From Dromiciops gliroides (taxonomy: Eukaryota > Chordata > Mammalia > Microbiotheria > Microbiotheriidae): a stretch of DNA of 64,000 bases. Positions within the stretch are counted from its first letter, which is position 1. Every line of letters begins with the position of its first letter. Under the pieces are notes generated by a model, which saw nothing but the letters and a program-made list of their open reading frames with translations, was not told the DNA's origin and made no database searches. The position numbers were made by a program, and so were the translations under genes. Location of the stretch: contig NC_057862.1 in assembly GCF_019393635.1 (NCBI RefSeq), forward strand, positions 267,172,441 through 267,236,440, in the 5' to 3' direction. Below are positions 33,818 through 44,437 of this stretch, piece by piece.

Positions 33818-35438
33818 TATGTGGTCTCAGAACACCCCAACAAAAAAAGGCAAGAGGTAAAAAAAAATATTCAGTCATGGCACAGTTTAAAATGGACTGG
33901 CCTTTTTTTCCTCTTAGATCAGCAAAAAACAACAAGAAAAAATGCTAAGGCTTGAGAGGCTTTTGAAATTAAGGGAGGCAGTCAGTGGGTTTTTTTAAAA
34001 TTTACCAGGTTAGTACTCCTAGTGGCTGTAAAATTTCTGTAAAATTTTAGCTAGCTAGCTGGCTAGCTCTCTGTGGGGCTATTAACTGCCTAAGCTAATC
34101 TGTAAGGGCCTGTCTGCCTGGGGGTTTAAAAAATCCCCCAGGTTCATTAAGCCCCCCAACCTATAAGGGCCTGCCCTTCCCCAACTGCTTCTCCCAAACT
34201 GATAAGAAAAAGATTAGGAAGCCTCTTTTCAATTACACAAAAACAGGGTTTATTGAGGTGAACCAATTAAGAAATAAGAATAGAAGAGAAGTAAGATAAT
34301 ATGGCCTGACTATGTTTAACTTTCTCCCTGCTGAGTGAAATCTCCTCCCTCGTCTCTCGCCTGTGGGTGTGGCTGGCTGGCTGCTGCCACCACCTTCACT
34401 CCCTGTCTCGGTCCTTTCTCTGATGTGGAAATTTATTTTGATTTGGGGACCCTACTTTTAGGCTGAGATTAGAAAGCCTTAGGCCCTCAGGGTCTCTTCC
34501 CCTCCTCCTCAGCTTCAGCTGAGTCAAAAAGCCCCGTGGGCTGTACAAGACGCCAGGTCAGACAGCTGGGGGGAAAAAGCCCCAGCTCCCTCCGACCTGA
34601 GCGGAGGGATCCGAGAGATACTGGGCTTGTCCAGGCCTGGCTCTGGTGAGGCACGTGATGCTGGAGCATCCCCCCCTAGCCCCAGCCCCAGCCCTGACTG
34701 GCAGATTAGCTTGGTCTGTGGGGGTGCAGGAAGCTCTGAGATTTGAGTGGAGAGAAGAAAAGGTATATATAGACCTGGGAGTTAGATAGCAGGGGGTTTG
34801 GTTGGACAAGGACGGACGAGAGAGGCTGAGAAGAGGTTTGGACAAGGAGACAGGGTGCGGGGGCAGGGGGGGGGCAGGGAACGAGACGAACAGCAACGCA
34901 GGACTAGGAGCAAAGGCAGCAGAAGACAGACTGAACAGGAGGCAGCGGAGAGCACAGAAGCGGTCAGCACAGGGTACAGGTTGGAGAAAGTGAAGATTAA
35001 AAGGAGTTAGAATAAAGGACCTGAGTGCCCTAAGGCCTCTTGGGGCTAAGGCCTTTATTGTATTCAAGAAGATCAAAGTGCAGCAGGTGGGAAAGAGATG
35101 CAGTGGAAAGAGACTGCAGGAAAGCAGTCAGGTTGTACATTTTATTTCCCTGTATTCTTAATTATTTTTTAATTGAATAGAATTTTATTTTCCAAAATAT
35201 ATGTAAAAACAAATTTTAACATCAATTTAAAAAAAAAATTGTGTTCCAACTTCTCTTCCTCCTCCATTCCCACTCCCCACCCACTAGAACTCAAGCATTT
35301 CAAAATAAATTATACATGAGTAGTCATGGAAAACATTCCCATATTAGCTAGGTTGTGAGAGAAAATAGTCTAAAAAACTCCCAAAACTTTAGACTGAGGA
35401 ATTGTCAAAGAGAAAAAAAAAATTAAAATGTGTTTCCA

Positions 35439-35609
35439 GGGGCATCTAGGTGGCACAGTGGACAGAGCACTGGCCCTGGAACCAGGAGCACCCGAGCCCA
35501 AATCTGGCCTCAGACACCCAACACCCACCAGCCACCCTACCCCGGGCGAGCCACCCAACCCCAACTGCCTCACCAAAAAAAAAGAAAAAGAAAAGAAAAG
35601 AAAAAAAAA
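35439..35609 (+). mobile_element. CORE-SINE with T-to-C-biased divergence
   Basis: Head normal (GGGGCATCTAGGTGGCACAG); from about 35462 onward consensus T is replaced by C at about 19 sites, for example ACACCCAACACCCACCAGCC where other copies read ACACTTAACACTTACTAGCT. TSD GTGTTTCCA is intact at 35430-35438 and 35610-35618. Confidence 0.9.
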
Positions 35610-36625
35610 GTGTTTCCATCTATTTTCAGATACTATCATTTCTTTCTCTGTAGATGGGTTGCCATTTTCATAAGTCCTTCAGGGTTATATTAGACCATTG
35701 CCTTGCTGAAAATAACCACATGCTTCCCAGCAGATCATCCCCCACTATTGCTGTTATTTTGTATACAGTACAATTTCACTCTGCTTCAGTTCATGTAGGT
35801 CTTTCCAGGTTTTTCTGATAGTATCCTGTTCATTATAACCTAAATAAAGTACCTTAAACTTGACAAAGAATTTTCTTCATATTAGCCCAGCAAAGTAGGT
35901 ACCATATGTTTTGCCATTATATTCAATCATCATAACTATTTCCCTCCATCCTATTCCCTTCCCATGACATTTACTCTATTTTCTATCTTCTTTTAAACTC
36001 CTCAAAAGTGTTTTACTTCTGACTGTCCCCTCCCCTACTCTGCACTTCCTTTTTTTTTCCACCCTTCCTTCCTTATCCTCTTCCCCTCATACTTTCCTGT
36101 AGGGTTAAATAGATTACTCCTCCCAACTGGGTGTGAATTATTCCCTCCAAGAGCCAACTCTGATGAGTTTAAGGTCTTTGATCTAATTCTATGTTCCAAC
36201 CTCCCTCTCTCCTCAACCCTCCCTATGAAATCAAGCAATTCAATATGTCATACTTGTGCCGTTATGCAGAACATCTTTACCTTCCTCGAAAGTGTTTTGC
36301 TTTTTACTGCTCTCTCCCCCAATCTGTCCTTCCCTCCTTCCCCTCTCTCTCTGCCCCCCCTTATCACCCTCCCCTTCCTCAGGGCAAAAATATATTACTA
36401 TACCCACTTGAGTATGTATGTTAGTCCTTCTTTGAGTCAATTCTGGTGATATTAAGGTTCATTCACTCCCCAATTCCTTCCCCCTCTTCCCCTGCCCTCC
36501 ATAAGCTTTTTTCTTGTTTCCTTCATGTGAACAACCTCTCCCCAGACCATCTCTCCCCTTCCCCCTCCCCCAGTCTATTTCTCCTACACCTCAACCCTAT
36601 TTTAAGGATGTCATTATGACATTAT

Positions 36626-36712
36626 GCCTAGTTAGGTGCCACAGTGGACAATGCACCAGCCCTGCACCCACGAGGCCCCAAGCCCAAATCCAGCCCCAGA
36701 CATAAGACACCC
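36626..36712 (+). mobile_element. Truncated SINE-like copy, also C-shifted
   Basis: GTTAGGTGCCACAGTGGACA aligns to the SINE head; later parts read CCAAGCCCAAATCCAGCCCC where consensus reads CTGAGTTCAAATCCGGCCTC. No core or tail. No TSD found. Confidence 0.6.
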
Positions 36713-37813
36713 CACAAAGAACAAAACATAACATCCCTTCGTATTTAGTTCAGACCTGTGTCCTCTGTTAAATCCTTACTGAGATAGTTCTTATGAGTTT
36801 GAAGTATTATCTTCCCATGCAGGAATATAAATAGTTTGATCTTTTAATATCCCTCATGAAGTCTTTTTCCTGTTTATCTTTTTATGCTTCTCCAGGGTCT
36901 GGATGTATTGTGGTATACCTTTCCCCCAAAGAAGTTTTCGATGGTCTTCTGCTTTCTCTGCCTACTCATCCTGGCTTACTATTTCTTGGCTTTTTACTCC
37001 TTAAAGTGTAGCACTGCTTCCAGGACATACTGTTCGTGCTACAGTGTGGCCCAGGGGGTGATTGGGCTTCTTCTCAGCCTGCCTGGCTTGTGAGTAATCA
37101 CAGCCGCTTTCTCTTTGACCGGGAAACAGAAGTCTGATTGAACTCTGATTCTCTATGGTCGGAAGCTTGGCGTGCTTTTACCCCTCCCCCACTGGGCCAC
37201 TACCACTTGATTCAGCCCACTGGTTCTGAACCAGGGCGCTTTGCCCCAACTCCAGTAGATACTGCCTCCACTTCACCCCGGCCTACCTCCGAACCCCCTT
37301 ACCAGTCCATGATCGGAGCCTCAGAAGCTGCTGGTGCTGAAGACTCTGACATGCCCTGGAAGCAGTGTGCCTGGCTGAGTCCGGACCGTGCACTGAGCTG
37401 TTCAGCCTGATCAGTAGGTGATCAGAATTGCCCTCTTTTGTGGAGAAATAGTCTCACTCTGTTCTTATGTGCATTAGGCTGTTCTGGGTTTTGATTTTTA
37501 CCGCATTATTTGGGTGTGAATGGACGGGTTTATCTGGAGCTTGTGGGAGTCACAGCCTCTCCTCCGCCATCTTGGCTCCGCCCTGGATTCTTAATTTTAA
37601 ATAGTATCTCATAAATAAACTCTGCTTTGATTATTTAGTTAAGAGCCTTCTTAATCCTGTGCTTATCAATTTGGGAGCAGTGTGGTGGAACTTTATAAAC
37701 GGCCCATGCTAAGTTAATAGCAGTCAGATAGCCGAATAGTCAAAAGTCCCCAGATTAGTCTTCCATAGATCAGTCCCCCCAAAATTAGCCCTAGTTAACA
37801 AAATATTTCTACA

Positions 37814-38275
37814 CTGGCCTTGCCCTCACTCATCTACCATAGCGTCCCCCTTCTCAGTCAGTCCTCTCTTGGTCCTTCTTTCTCTGTAGCATCCCTGAGT
37901 CTCCTCCCGATCTTCTTCTACTGACCGTGCCCCTCCTTTCTCCTGTGTCTTCTACGTACTCCTTCACTCTAGCTTGCCTCCTTTTAAAACCCTTCCTTTC
38001 TCCCGTTTACCTCGGGCTGGGCTGTGACCATGCACCCCCCAAGTTAATTCATTGGCAGCACCCAAGGCCGGCTGGGTCATGAAGCAGGAGCCGGGTGGGG
38101 TGCAAGGTTTTCCGTGCTTAACCCTACTGGGCAGAGGAACCCGGGGCATATCCCCACTGAGCAGGGCATGGTGCACGAGGCTTTCTTGCCTGGGGGGACA
38201 GGGAGCCGTTTGAGGTGAGCGCCTGAGGCTTTCCAACTTCAGCCAAAGATGGGGGTGCCCAAATCAGTTCTTACA
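37814..38275 (-). mobile_element. Outer part of the provirus 5' LTR
   Basis: Aligns with 30470-30925 of the 3' LTR, including the terminal AAATCAGTTCTTACA. Followed at 38276 by the TSD ATTG. Confidence 0.85.
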
Positions 38276-38279
38276 ATTG

Positions 38280-39245
38280 CTTTCTTTCCTTTGTGGCTTT
38301 GGGTGAAAAAGGCCTCTTTGAGTTGACTCCTCCAAGCAGGTCTAGGAAGGATGGCTGTCCTGTCTCCAATCTATCCCACCCTAGAGGCAGATGGTAACAC
38401 TCAATTTTTTTGTATTGACTTGAGTATGTGACCAAGTAGCAACTTTGAAGTTGATTTTTTCAGTAAATGACCTTGTGAATTCAGGAGATCTTTGAGTTAC
38501 AACAGTGACTGAAGCTGGATAGTGGCAGTAGTGGGTGTAGAATGATAATCACCCAAGGAATGTGCTTTAGAAAACCTGACCTCACAGGTCATAGATTCTA
38601 AAAGGGCACTAAGCAAGACTCAGAGCCTATGGGGAACTTCATGAGGTTTCCATGAGGGCAAAAAGAATGTCGGGTTAGGAGTAGAAGTTACACCTATTCC
38701 ATATGTATTCTCTACCCCTTGTACTTTAAATTTGGGCTCACTCTCACATGGTAATTATTTGTACAAAAAAGAGAGTGTGTCTCTAGTTCTGTGGTCATTT
38801 GTACCAACTTTTTTCTTTTTTACTATGCCTCTTTAGCAAATTCCTTTGCACAATTAAATCAAACAGTCTAACTGATGGGGAACATGCTGATGAGGACTTA
38901 GGTGCATACAACTAGAAACTCAGCCCACACAGTTATTCCTAGAATTCTGAGAGAGAATATTAAGCTACCCTATGATGATCTCAACCTGTAAGGGCAAGTG
39001 CCCAGTTGGGGAGTGGCCCCACAAGGTTTGCTACACTTTGATGCAGGAATTTTCCTTCTTACCAGTCAGCTCTGATGGTACCAGGGTCTCTAGACTTCTT
39101 GAACTCATAAGATTTCCTCTAAGAGTAGACATATTTATCTTGGGATCATTCACTGTTCAGTCATTCATACTAAGGAAAGAAATAAAGCAGAACCAACAGC
39201 CAAGTGACCAAAGCCCAGACACAGACTTACCTAAACTTATACATG
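38280..39245. other. Unassigned sequence between two retroviral elements
   Basis: About 1 kb with no open frame, repeat end or TSD that I can name. Confidence 0.4.
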
Positions 39246-39246
39246 T

Positions 39247-39497
39247 ACTTAGGTGGCACAGTGGATAGAGTGCCAGGCTGGAGTCAGGAAGACCAAATTC
39301 TGACTCAGACACTTATTAGCTGTGTAACCCAGGGCAAGTCACTAATTTTGGCACTCTATTTGCTTCATTTTGCTAATCAGTAAAATGAGAAGGAAATGGC
39401 AAACCACTCTTGTCCAAGAACAATCTCCCCTTAACGTACCAAAGGGGTCACAAAGAGTTGGACATGACTGAAAAAGACTGTAACAATAATAACAACT
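39247..39497 (+). mobile_element. RTE-tailed SINE (MAR1/RTESINE-like)
   Basis: Head TTAGGTGGCACAGTGGATAG, core, AATCAGTAAAATGAGAAGGA, tail GGTCACAAAGAGTTGGACATG then ACTGAAAAAGACTG and (AACAATAAT). Confidence 0.9.
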
Positions 39498-39537
39498 CAA
39501 AATTCACCATTTTTTCCAGGTGGTAGAAGTACATTAC

Positions 39538-39929
39538 TGTAACAATTGGAGTGATGCAACCTGCTGGAGAGTTACTATAGGAAAGCTCTGCCATGAGGAG
39601 AAGGCATCTAAGGGCAAGCTATTTGGCTTGGGAGGTCAGTTCTTTGGCATCAGGAAGTGACGTTTGATGTTTCCAGTTTAGACAGGAGGCTTATGGGATG
39701 AAGGGGCAAGATTCTCTCTTTTTCGTCTGGACTCTTGTGTAGAGTGGAGCAAAAATGCATGCTCCCTGAGATAGATAGATGTAGGCATCTAGGCCTCTTT
39801 CTCTTTCTTCACCAAATTCTTATGCTCCATAATAAATGCTTGAACGTCTAAAACTCTTGCTAAAGCTTCTAATTTATTGGTGACCACTCATTAGATTTTT
39901 AGATAGTATAGCTAGATAGCAACTTTACA
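39538..39929 (+). mobile_element. 5' LTR of the pol-less element
   Basis: 392 bp, TG...CA ends, polyadenylation signal ATAATAAATGC near 39830. Confidence 0.88.
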
Positions 39930-40294
39930 GATGGTTGACCACAAAGAGGAAACCTGAACCTCTATCTTCTGATCTTCCAGTTTGGTAAGAAAATTTTCCC
40001 CCTATTTCCACATGTGCCTGTCTCTTTAAATTGGGTTTCTCTTAAAAGCTAAGCACCTAGGTTAAGTATATACTTTAACTCTTAAGTACTCTTAGACTCC
40101 TATTTTCAAGTCTTGCTCCCTTTTACAAAATGGACCAGGGTCTGTGGGACCAAAAAAGTCTTCTAAATTTTACCCTTCTAAGCCTCTTCTCCTGGCTTTT
40201 CAACCAGGTCAAGATTGACTTCGTGTTTAAGTTCAGTCCTTTTTAATTCAAATGTTATATTTTTCTTTTTTTTCTTACTTTCCTTTGTGTTATA

Positions 40295-40516
40295 GTGAGG
40301 AGATTTTTGATTTACAAAAAGGGGACTGATGATACTATAGAAATTAAGAACACTAAGAAATTGGCGAATTACAGAAAGGGGATGGAAGATAGTACATTTT
40401 ATATCATTCGGGACTTCCCCCTTGAGAAAATAATTGCAGCATGGGACTCTTACGAGCTACCAATTCAGCCAGGCATGACAAAAGCAAGGCTTATCAAACT
40501 ATTTTATGTGGCATAA
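40295..40516 (+). mobile_element. Open segment, gag-position, unassigned protein
   Basis: Seventy-three codons open without an ATG start (GTG at 40295), reading RRFLIYKKGTDDTIEI ... MEDSTFYIIRDFPLEKII ... GMTKARLIKLFYVA. Just before it is a long pyrimidine tract ending TTATAG at about 40294, a good splice-acceptor form. It lies 365 bp after the 5' LTR, where a gag start or spliced exon would be. No named domain is recognised. Confidence 0.5.
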
Positions 40517-40759
40517 AAAATATTCTAGCTTACTGGAAAACAAATGGTTAGAGAATGGATCTTTTGACTACTTAACAGTGAAAAATTTGTAAATAATCTT
40601 GCACTTTGAGTTCCCCAAAGATTTCATTTATTGGGACCTGTGGAATAAAGCCAGAAAGCTTATTCAGGAATTTACATAGGAGAAGGCAGCTTTTCCAAAT
40701 TCTAACACTAAGTGTTTCTCTCCTTTTGCATGCCTGGAGACAACGACCCGGCCTCTAGA

Positions 40760-41298
40760 AGGGGAACCTAGGCCTGAGTTCAAAACCAAGCCTGATTTCC
40801 CCACTGTGCACCATGTGGGAGACGTAGAACTGCCCCCATCCCCTCTCGGGACCCTTCCCCCTCCTCTAGCGCCACTTCCTACTCCTCCCATGGCCATGTC
40901 CCTTGATCCTCCCACCAGGGAAGTCCAGAGATCTAATCCACCCTCCTCAGGTCCTGATCTTGAGCATGCACAGCTTTCTCTACCTGCATTTGCAGCCTCT
41001 ACTCAATTGCTGGAGCAGTCAGCCTTAGCCCTACCTCCGCTAAGCTGTGATTCTGACTTGACCTGCTGTGGTTCTCCCAAACATACCTTAGAAAACCCTT
41101 TAAATTCCAGATATGTTCATTTTGTTCATAATTTTGTTAATCTGCTTTTGTCTTTAATTAGTAACCTTATAAAGCATTTGTATTATGAAAGAACCAACAG
41201 AGAAAATAAACAAGAGCAACTTAAGCTGAATAAAATTGTACAAGGCAATCCTCATCCTCATATTTCAAGGTTCTGCTTCTTTTGCCATGGAGGGGTAC
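40760..41298 (+). mobile_element. Open segment with proline-rich stretch, same element
   Basis: Open frame with no ATG needed at its left side; PPSPLGTLPPPLAPLPTPP is a proline-rich linker of the sort found between gag domains. The frame ends in the inserted LTR. No family match is certain. Confidence 0.45.
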
Positions 41299-41751
41299 TG
41301 TGTAATTTAAGATTCTAAATGTGGGTTCTAATCTGTTCCCCCAGTTTTGGGGGAAACTGACTAAAATCATTGATAAAACGAGTTTAGGTTTTTAAGGGTT
41401 TATTGAAAGACAGAAAGAAAGATTGAGAACAAAATTCCAACAGCCTGGCATTCCTATCTTTCCTCAAATTTCCTGTGAAGTCCTCTGCCATCACCACCAC
41501 CATCAAGTCAGGAATCAAAAAGAGAGAGAACTCTCTGAGCAGGTCCTCTTTTCTCCTTCCTGTCCTCTCCCAGAAAATAGGAGGCTCCTCAAGTTGATTG
41601 GCTGGTAGCCTTGATAGACAGCACCCATAAGCAAACGTCACTTCCTGACGCCAAGGAAAAGCCACATGGCCTTGCCCTCTGAGGCATTCTCCTCATGGTG
41701 GAGCTTTCCTATAGTAAGTCTCCAGTAGGTGGCATCATTCCAATCATTACA
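41299..41751 (-). mobile_element. Solo LTR nested in the pol-less element
   Basis: TGTGTAATTTAAG ... CAATCATTACA (plus strand), flanked by the 4-bp TSD GTAC (41295-41298, 41752-41755). The right half matches the solo LTR at 14703-15073 (CAAACGTCACTTCCTGACGCC; GTAAGTCTCCAGTAGGTGG). Related but divergent left half, so a sister subfamily. Confidence 0.85.
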
Positions 41752-41755
41752 GTAC

Positions 41756-44042
41756 ATATTTTGCAGAAATGTAGAAGTAAACATCAAGGTATTGATATGA
41801 GTGTTGGGGATTTTAGATATCAGAATCAGAAGTGTTCTAACTTCACTCAGAGAAATAATGTCAGTTTAGAGGTTAGATAGGATTTCTGTGCTATTACACC
41901 TACATTTTGAAATTAACAGAATGGGTTTATTTTCATAGGGGTTTTCATGCTTTTGAGATTGTGTTTTATACTTAGTTTAAAAAAAGGGGGAATGCTTGGA
42001 AAAGCTTTTTATATTCATGTGATCAAATTTGTATTTTGTACTACTCTTATTAATATTAAGTTCATATTCATTTAGATTTTCCCAGTTTGAATATCATTGT
42101 CTTTTATTCTTCCAAATGTATTTTATTTTATTTATTTATCTCTATTTTTGAAACAATGCAAGATGGTTTTGATTTCATAATACAATGTTAATTCTGGGAG
42201 TATTGTGCTCCTATATTCTAAATTGTTTTTTTTTCCAACTGATTATTTGATCAAACTCTATAAAGCATTTCCCTGGCAAATTGGTTGCCATGGCAAGTGT
42301 AAATTGATTAGAGAAGTATTATTTTTGATAAGCATATTTTTTAAAAAGAGGGTAACATTTGCAAAAGTTTTCTTTTTTCTTTTCTCATATTTATGTAATC
42401 TAATTTATTATTGCCATAAATAGGGATATATTGTATAATATAATAATATGCTATTTGCGTATTTTAGATATAAAAATTTTAATTAAAAAGAGTCAGTTTA
42501 AATATTACATAAGGGTTTCTTTTATGCTATTGAAACTACATTTTGAATTCAATAACATGGGCTTATTTTTGTAAAGATTTTTATTCTTTTAAGATTGTGT
42601 TAGGTTTTAACTTGTATTTAAATATGTTCTTATTTTTCACAAAAGTAATTGTATACTTAGTAAAAAAATGGTATTATTTGGAATTATTACATAATTGTAT
42701 ATTATATTCTGAGTCAAGGTACATTCACATTTTTGTGATCATTATTATCCTCAATTTTTAAATCCATATGAGACTTGTATTATGGGAAGTTATCATTTAA
42801 GGCATTAATTGCTTTCATTCTGAGTTATCAGAGGCCAGTTGGCCAGGATGCCATCTGATCACAAGATTCACATGATCTGATTCACATGCAAGAGCAGACA
42901 CTGAACTGTCACATGAGGGGAGATATGCATGAAGTCAAGGTACGGCTGAGAGAACAGCTATTGACAAATGTTGAAGTTTGTTTCTCTTGGTTTAATTTTT
43001 TCCCCACAATATTGTACAGATGGCTGGAAGTTTTCATCCCATATATCTCATTCTACACTTGGCTTCTATGCCCCCTCCTATATGCCTGATGCCATGGATG
43101 TCTCAATCCCATGCATCTGATTAAGTCTGACTCAGTTTCCTCCAATATGTTTGGTGGCATGGACGTATATCCTATCCACCTATTTTAAGCCTGGCATACT
43201 GCATGCTCAAGTGTGGGAATGCTCATATCCCATCATTTCTCTGTTCTTTTATGGTAACCCCCATAATTATCTCAGGTGTCATGATAAATACAGTGTTGGA
43301 TTTGGCCTTGACATCTGTTACCAATTATATTAGATTTTAAAATTTCTTATAATGGCATGAGGGTAATTAGGCCAATGATGCAAAAAGTAATGAAACAAAG
43401 ATAAAAAATTATTTTAAAAAAATTTATATCATAATTGTCTTCTCAATTTACCCTCCACAGGGGGGACTGTAGTAATATTAAGTTTTAGGGGAGTATAATA
43501 ACATTAAGTTTTGGAGGATGTTTCAATTTTTGTTTTATTATATGTTTCATGTGTAAAAACTAAGATTCTGAATTCCCTTAGACATGTTTCTGAGAACTCT
43601 CATTGTTCGATTTGATTATTGACAAACCTATTTTAAAGTTGTGTTAAGCTCAATTTTGTAGGAAATTTTCCTGTCTGATTACCAGCATCCACATATCAAC
43701 CCCTGAAGAGACTTCCATTCCATGACTACACCCAGAGGACATCCCAAGAATCATCCGAGAAAAGACTTCCAAAGACTTAAATGGATATTTCCCTATCTTT
43801 CTTTTCCACACTGTATACACTGTTTATAATGTCCACTTACTAAAGGGGTACGCCCCCTCTAGTTTTTCTGCTTGTGATGTCCACCTTCTAATAGGGGATT
43901 GCCCCCTTTAGCCTTTGTCAATGTGTCACTCAATTTCTTTTTCTCTCTTTTCATTCCCTTTACTTAGTTAGTCATAAGCATCTGTGATGTTATTGCTTCA
44001 TGTGAGGAAACCGTGTTTCTTCACTTGAAGCACAGAGGGGAC
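41756..44042 (+). mobile_element. AT-rich 3' internal part of the pol-less element
   Basis: About 2.3 kb, very AT-rich to about 42770, with only short frames. A second polypurine-like CACAGGGGGGAC followed by TGTAGTAATATTAAG lies at about 43456-43480, some 580 bp before the 3' LTR. Confidence 0.55.
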
Positions 44043-44437
44043 TGTAACAATTGGAGTGACGCCACCTGCTGGAGAGTTACTTTAGGAAAGCGCCGCCATG
44101 AGGAGAAGGTGTCTGAGGGCAAGCCATATGGCTTGGGAGGTCAGTTATTTGCCGTCAGGAAGTGAAGTTTGATGTTTCTGGTTTAGACAGGAGGCTTATG
44201 GGACGAAGAAGGGGCAAGATTCTCTCTTTTTTGTCCAGACTCTTGTGGAGGGTGGAGCAAAAATGCATGCTCCCTGAGATAGATAGATGTAGGCATCTAG
44301 GCCTCTTTCTCTTTCTTCACCAAATTCTTATGCACCTTAATAAATGCTTAAAAGTCTAAAACTCTTGCTAAAGCTTCTAATTTATTGGTGACCACTCATT
44401 AGATTTTTAGACAGTATAGCTAGATAGCAACTTTACA
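44043..44437 (+). mobile_element. 3' LTR of the pol-less element
   Basis: 395 bp, same ends as the 5' LTR, preceded by AGAGGGGAC. Confidence 0.88.

Larger units (their letters stand above)
35164..37586 (-). mobile_element. L1-derived non-autonomous element with both ends, minus strand
   Basis: Flanked by the 10-bp TSD ATTCTTAATT (35154-35163, 37587-37596). Minus-strand 5' end reads GGGCGGAGCCAAGATGGCGG, the L1 leader; the 3' end is T-rich on the plus strand at 35164. Order (minus): 5' UTR (about 36900-37586), purine-rich spacer (about 35900-36620), 3' UTR (about 35180-35870). Neither an ORF1 RNA-binding region nor an ORF2 is present, so it must have moved in trans. SINE copies at 35439 and 36626. 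Confidence 0.75.
34424..37813 (+). mobile_element. Plus-strand LTR nested in the provirus 5' LTR, split by an L1-derived element
   Basis: Begins TGTGGAAATTTATTTTG, has TATA-like GGTATATATAGACC near 34762 and AATAAAGGACC near 35012, is broken at 35163 by an L1-derived insert, resumes at 37587 (AATAAACTCTGCTTTGATTA) and ends ATATTTCTACA. Without the insert it is about 0.95 kb. Imperfect 4-bp flanks CTGA/CTGG. It is a solo LTR as far as can be seen, of a different family from its host. Confidence 0.7.
30118..38275 (-). mobile_element. Class I (gamma-like) endogenous retrovirus, broken, minus strand
   Basis: Flanked by the 4-bp TSD ATTG (30114-30117, 38276-38279). 3' LTR 30118-30925; polypurine tract next to it (minus-strand AAAGGGGGGAA); internal region to about 34037; 5' LTR in two pieces (34038-34423 and 37814-38275), parted by another LTR. 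Recognisable parts: gag nucleocapsid CCHC (about 33080-33322), an RT-thumb-like segment (about 32460-32690), and possible env-like segments (about 31460-32010). The LTRs are clearly diverged from each other, so the insertion is old. Many breaks and large gaps; not functional. Confidence 0.8.
39538..44437 (+). mobile_element. LTR retroelement with paired LTRs and no recognised pol
   Basis: 5' LTR 39538-39929 and 3' LTR 44043-44437, both TGTAACAATTGGAGTGA ... CAACTTTACA. By hand count they differ at roughly 27 of 392 positions (about 7%), so the insertion is of middle age. A primer-site-like TGGTTGACCAC starts two bases after the 5' LTR, and a polypurine AGAGGGGAC abuts the 3' LTR. The internal 4.1 kb has two open segments near its 5' side and no RT, RNase H, integrase or zinc knuckle that I can see. 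Flanks ATTAC and CTATT do not match as a TSD. A solo LTR is nested at 41299. It looks non-autonomous or internally replaced. Confidence 0.8.

Noticed and set aside
34487-35076. 172-codon minus-strand frame and overlapping Arg-rich frames
   Set aside because: They lie within the GC-rich U3/R of a solo LTR and lack family motifs.
36884-37410. Two plus-strand frames (69 and 90 codons)
   Set aside because: They are antisense to the L1-derived 5' UTR.
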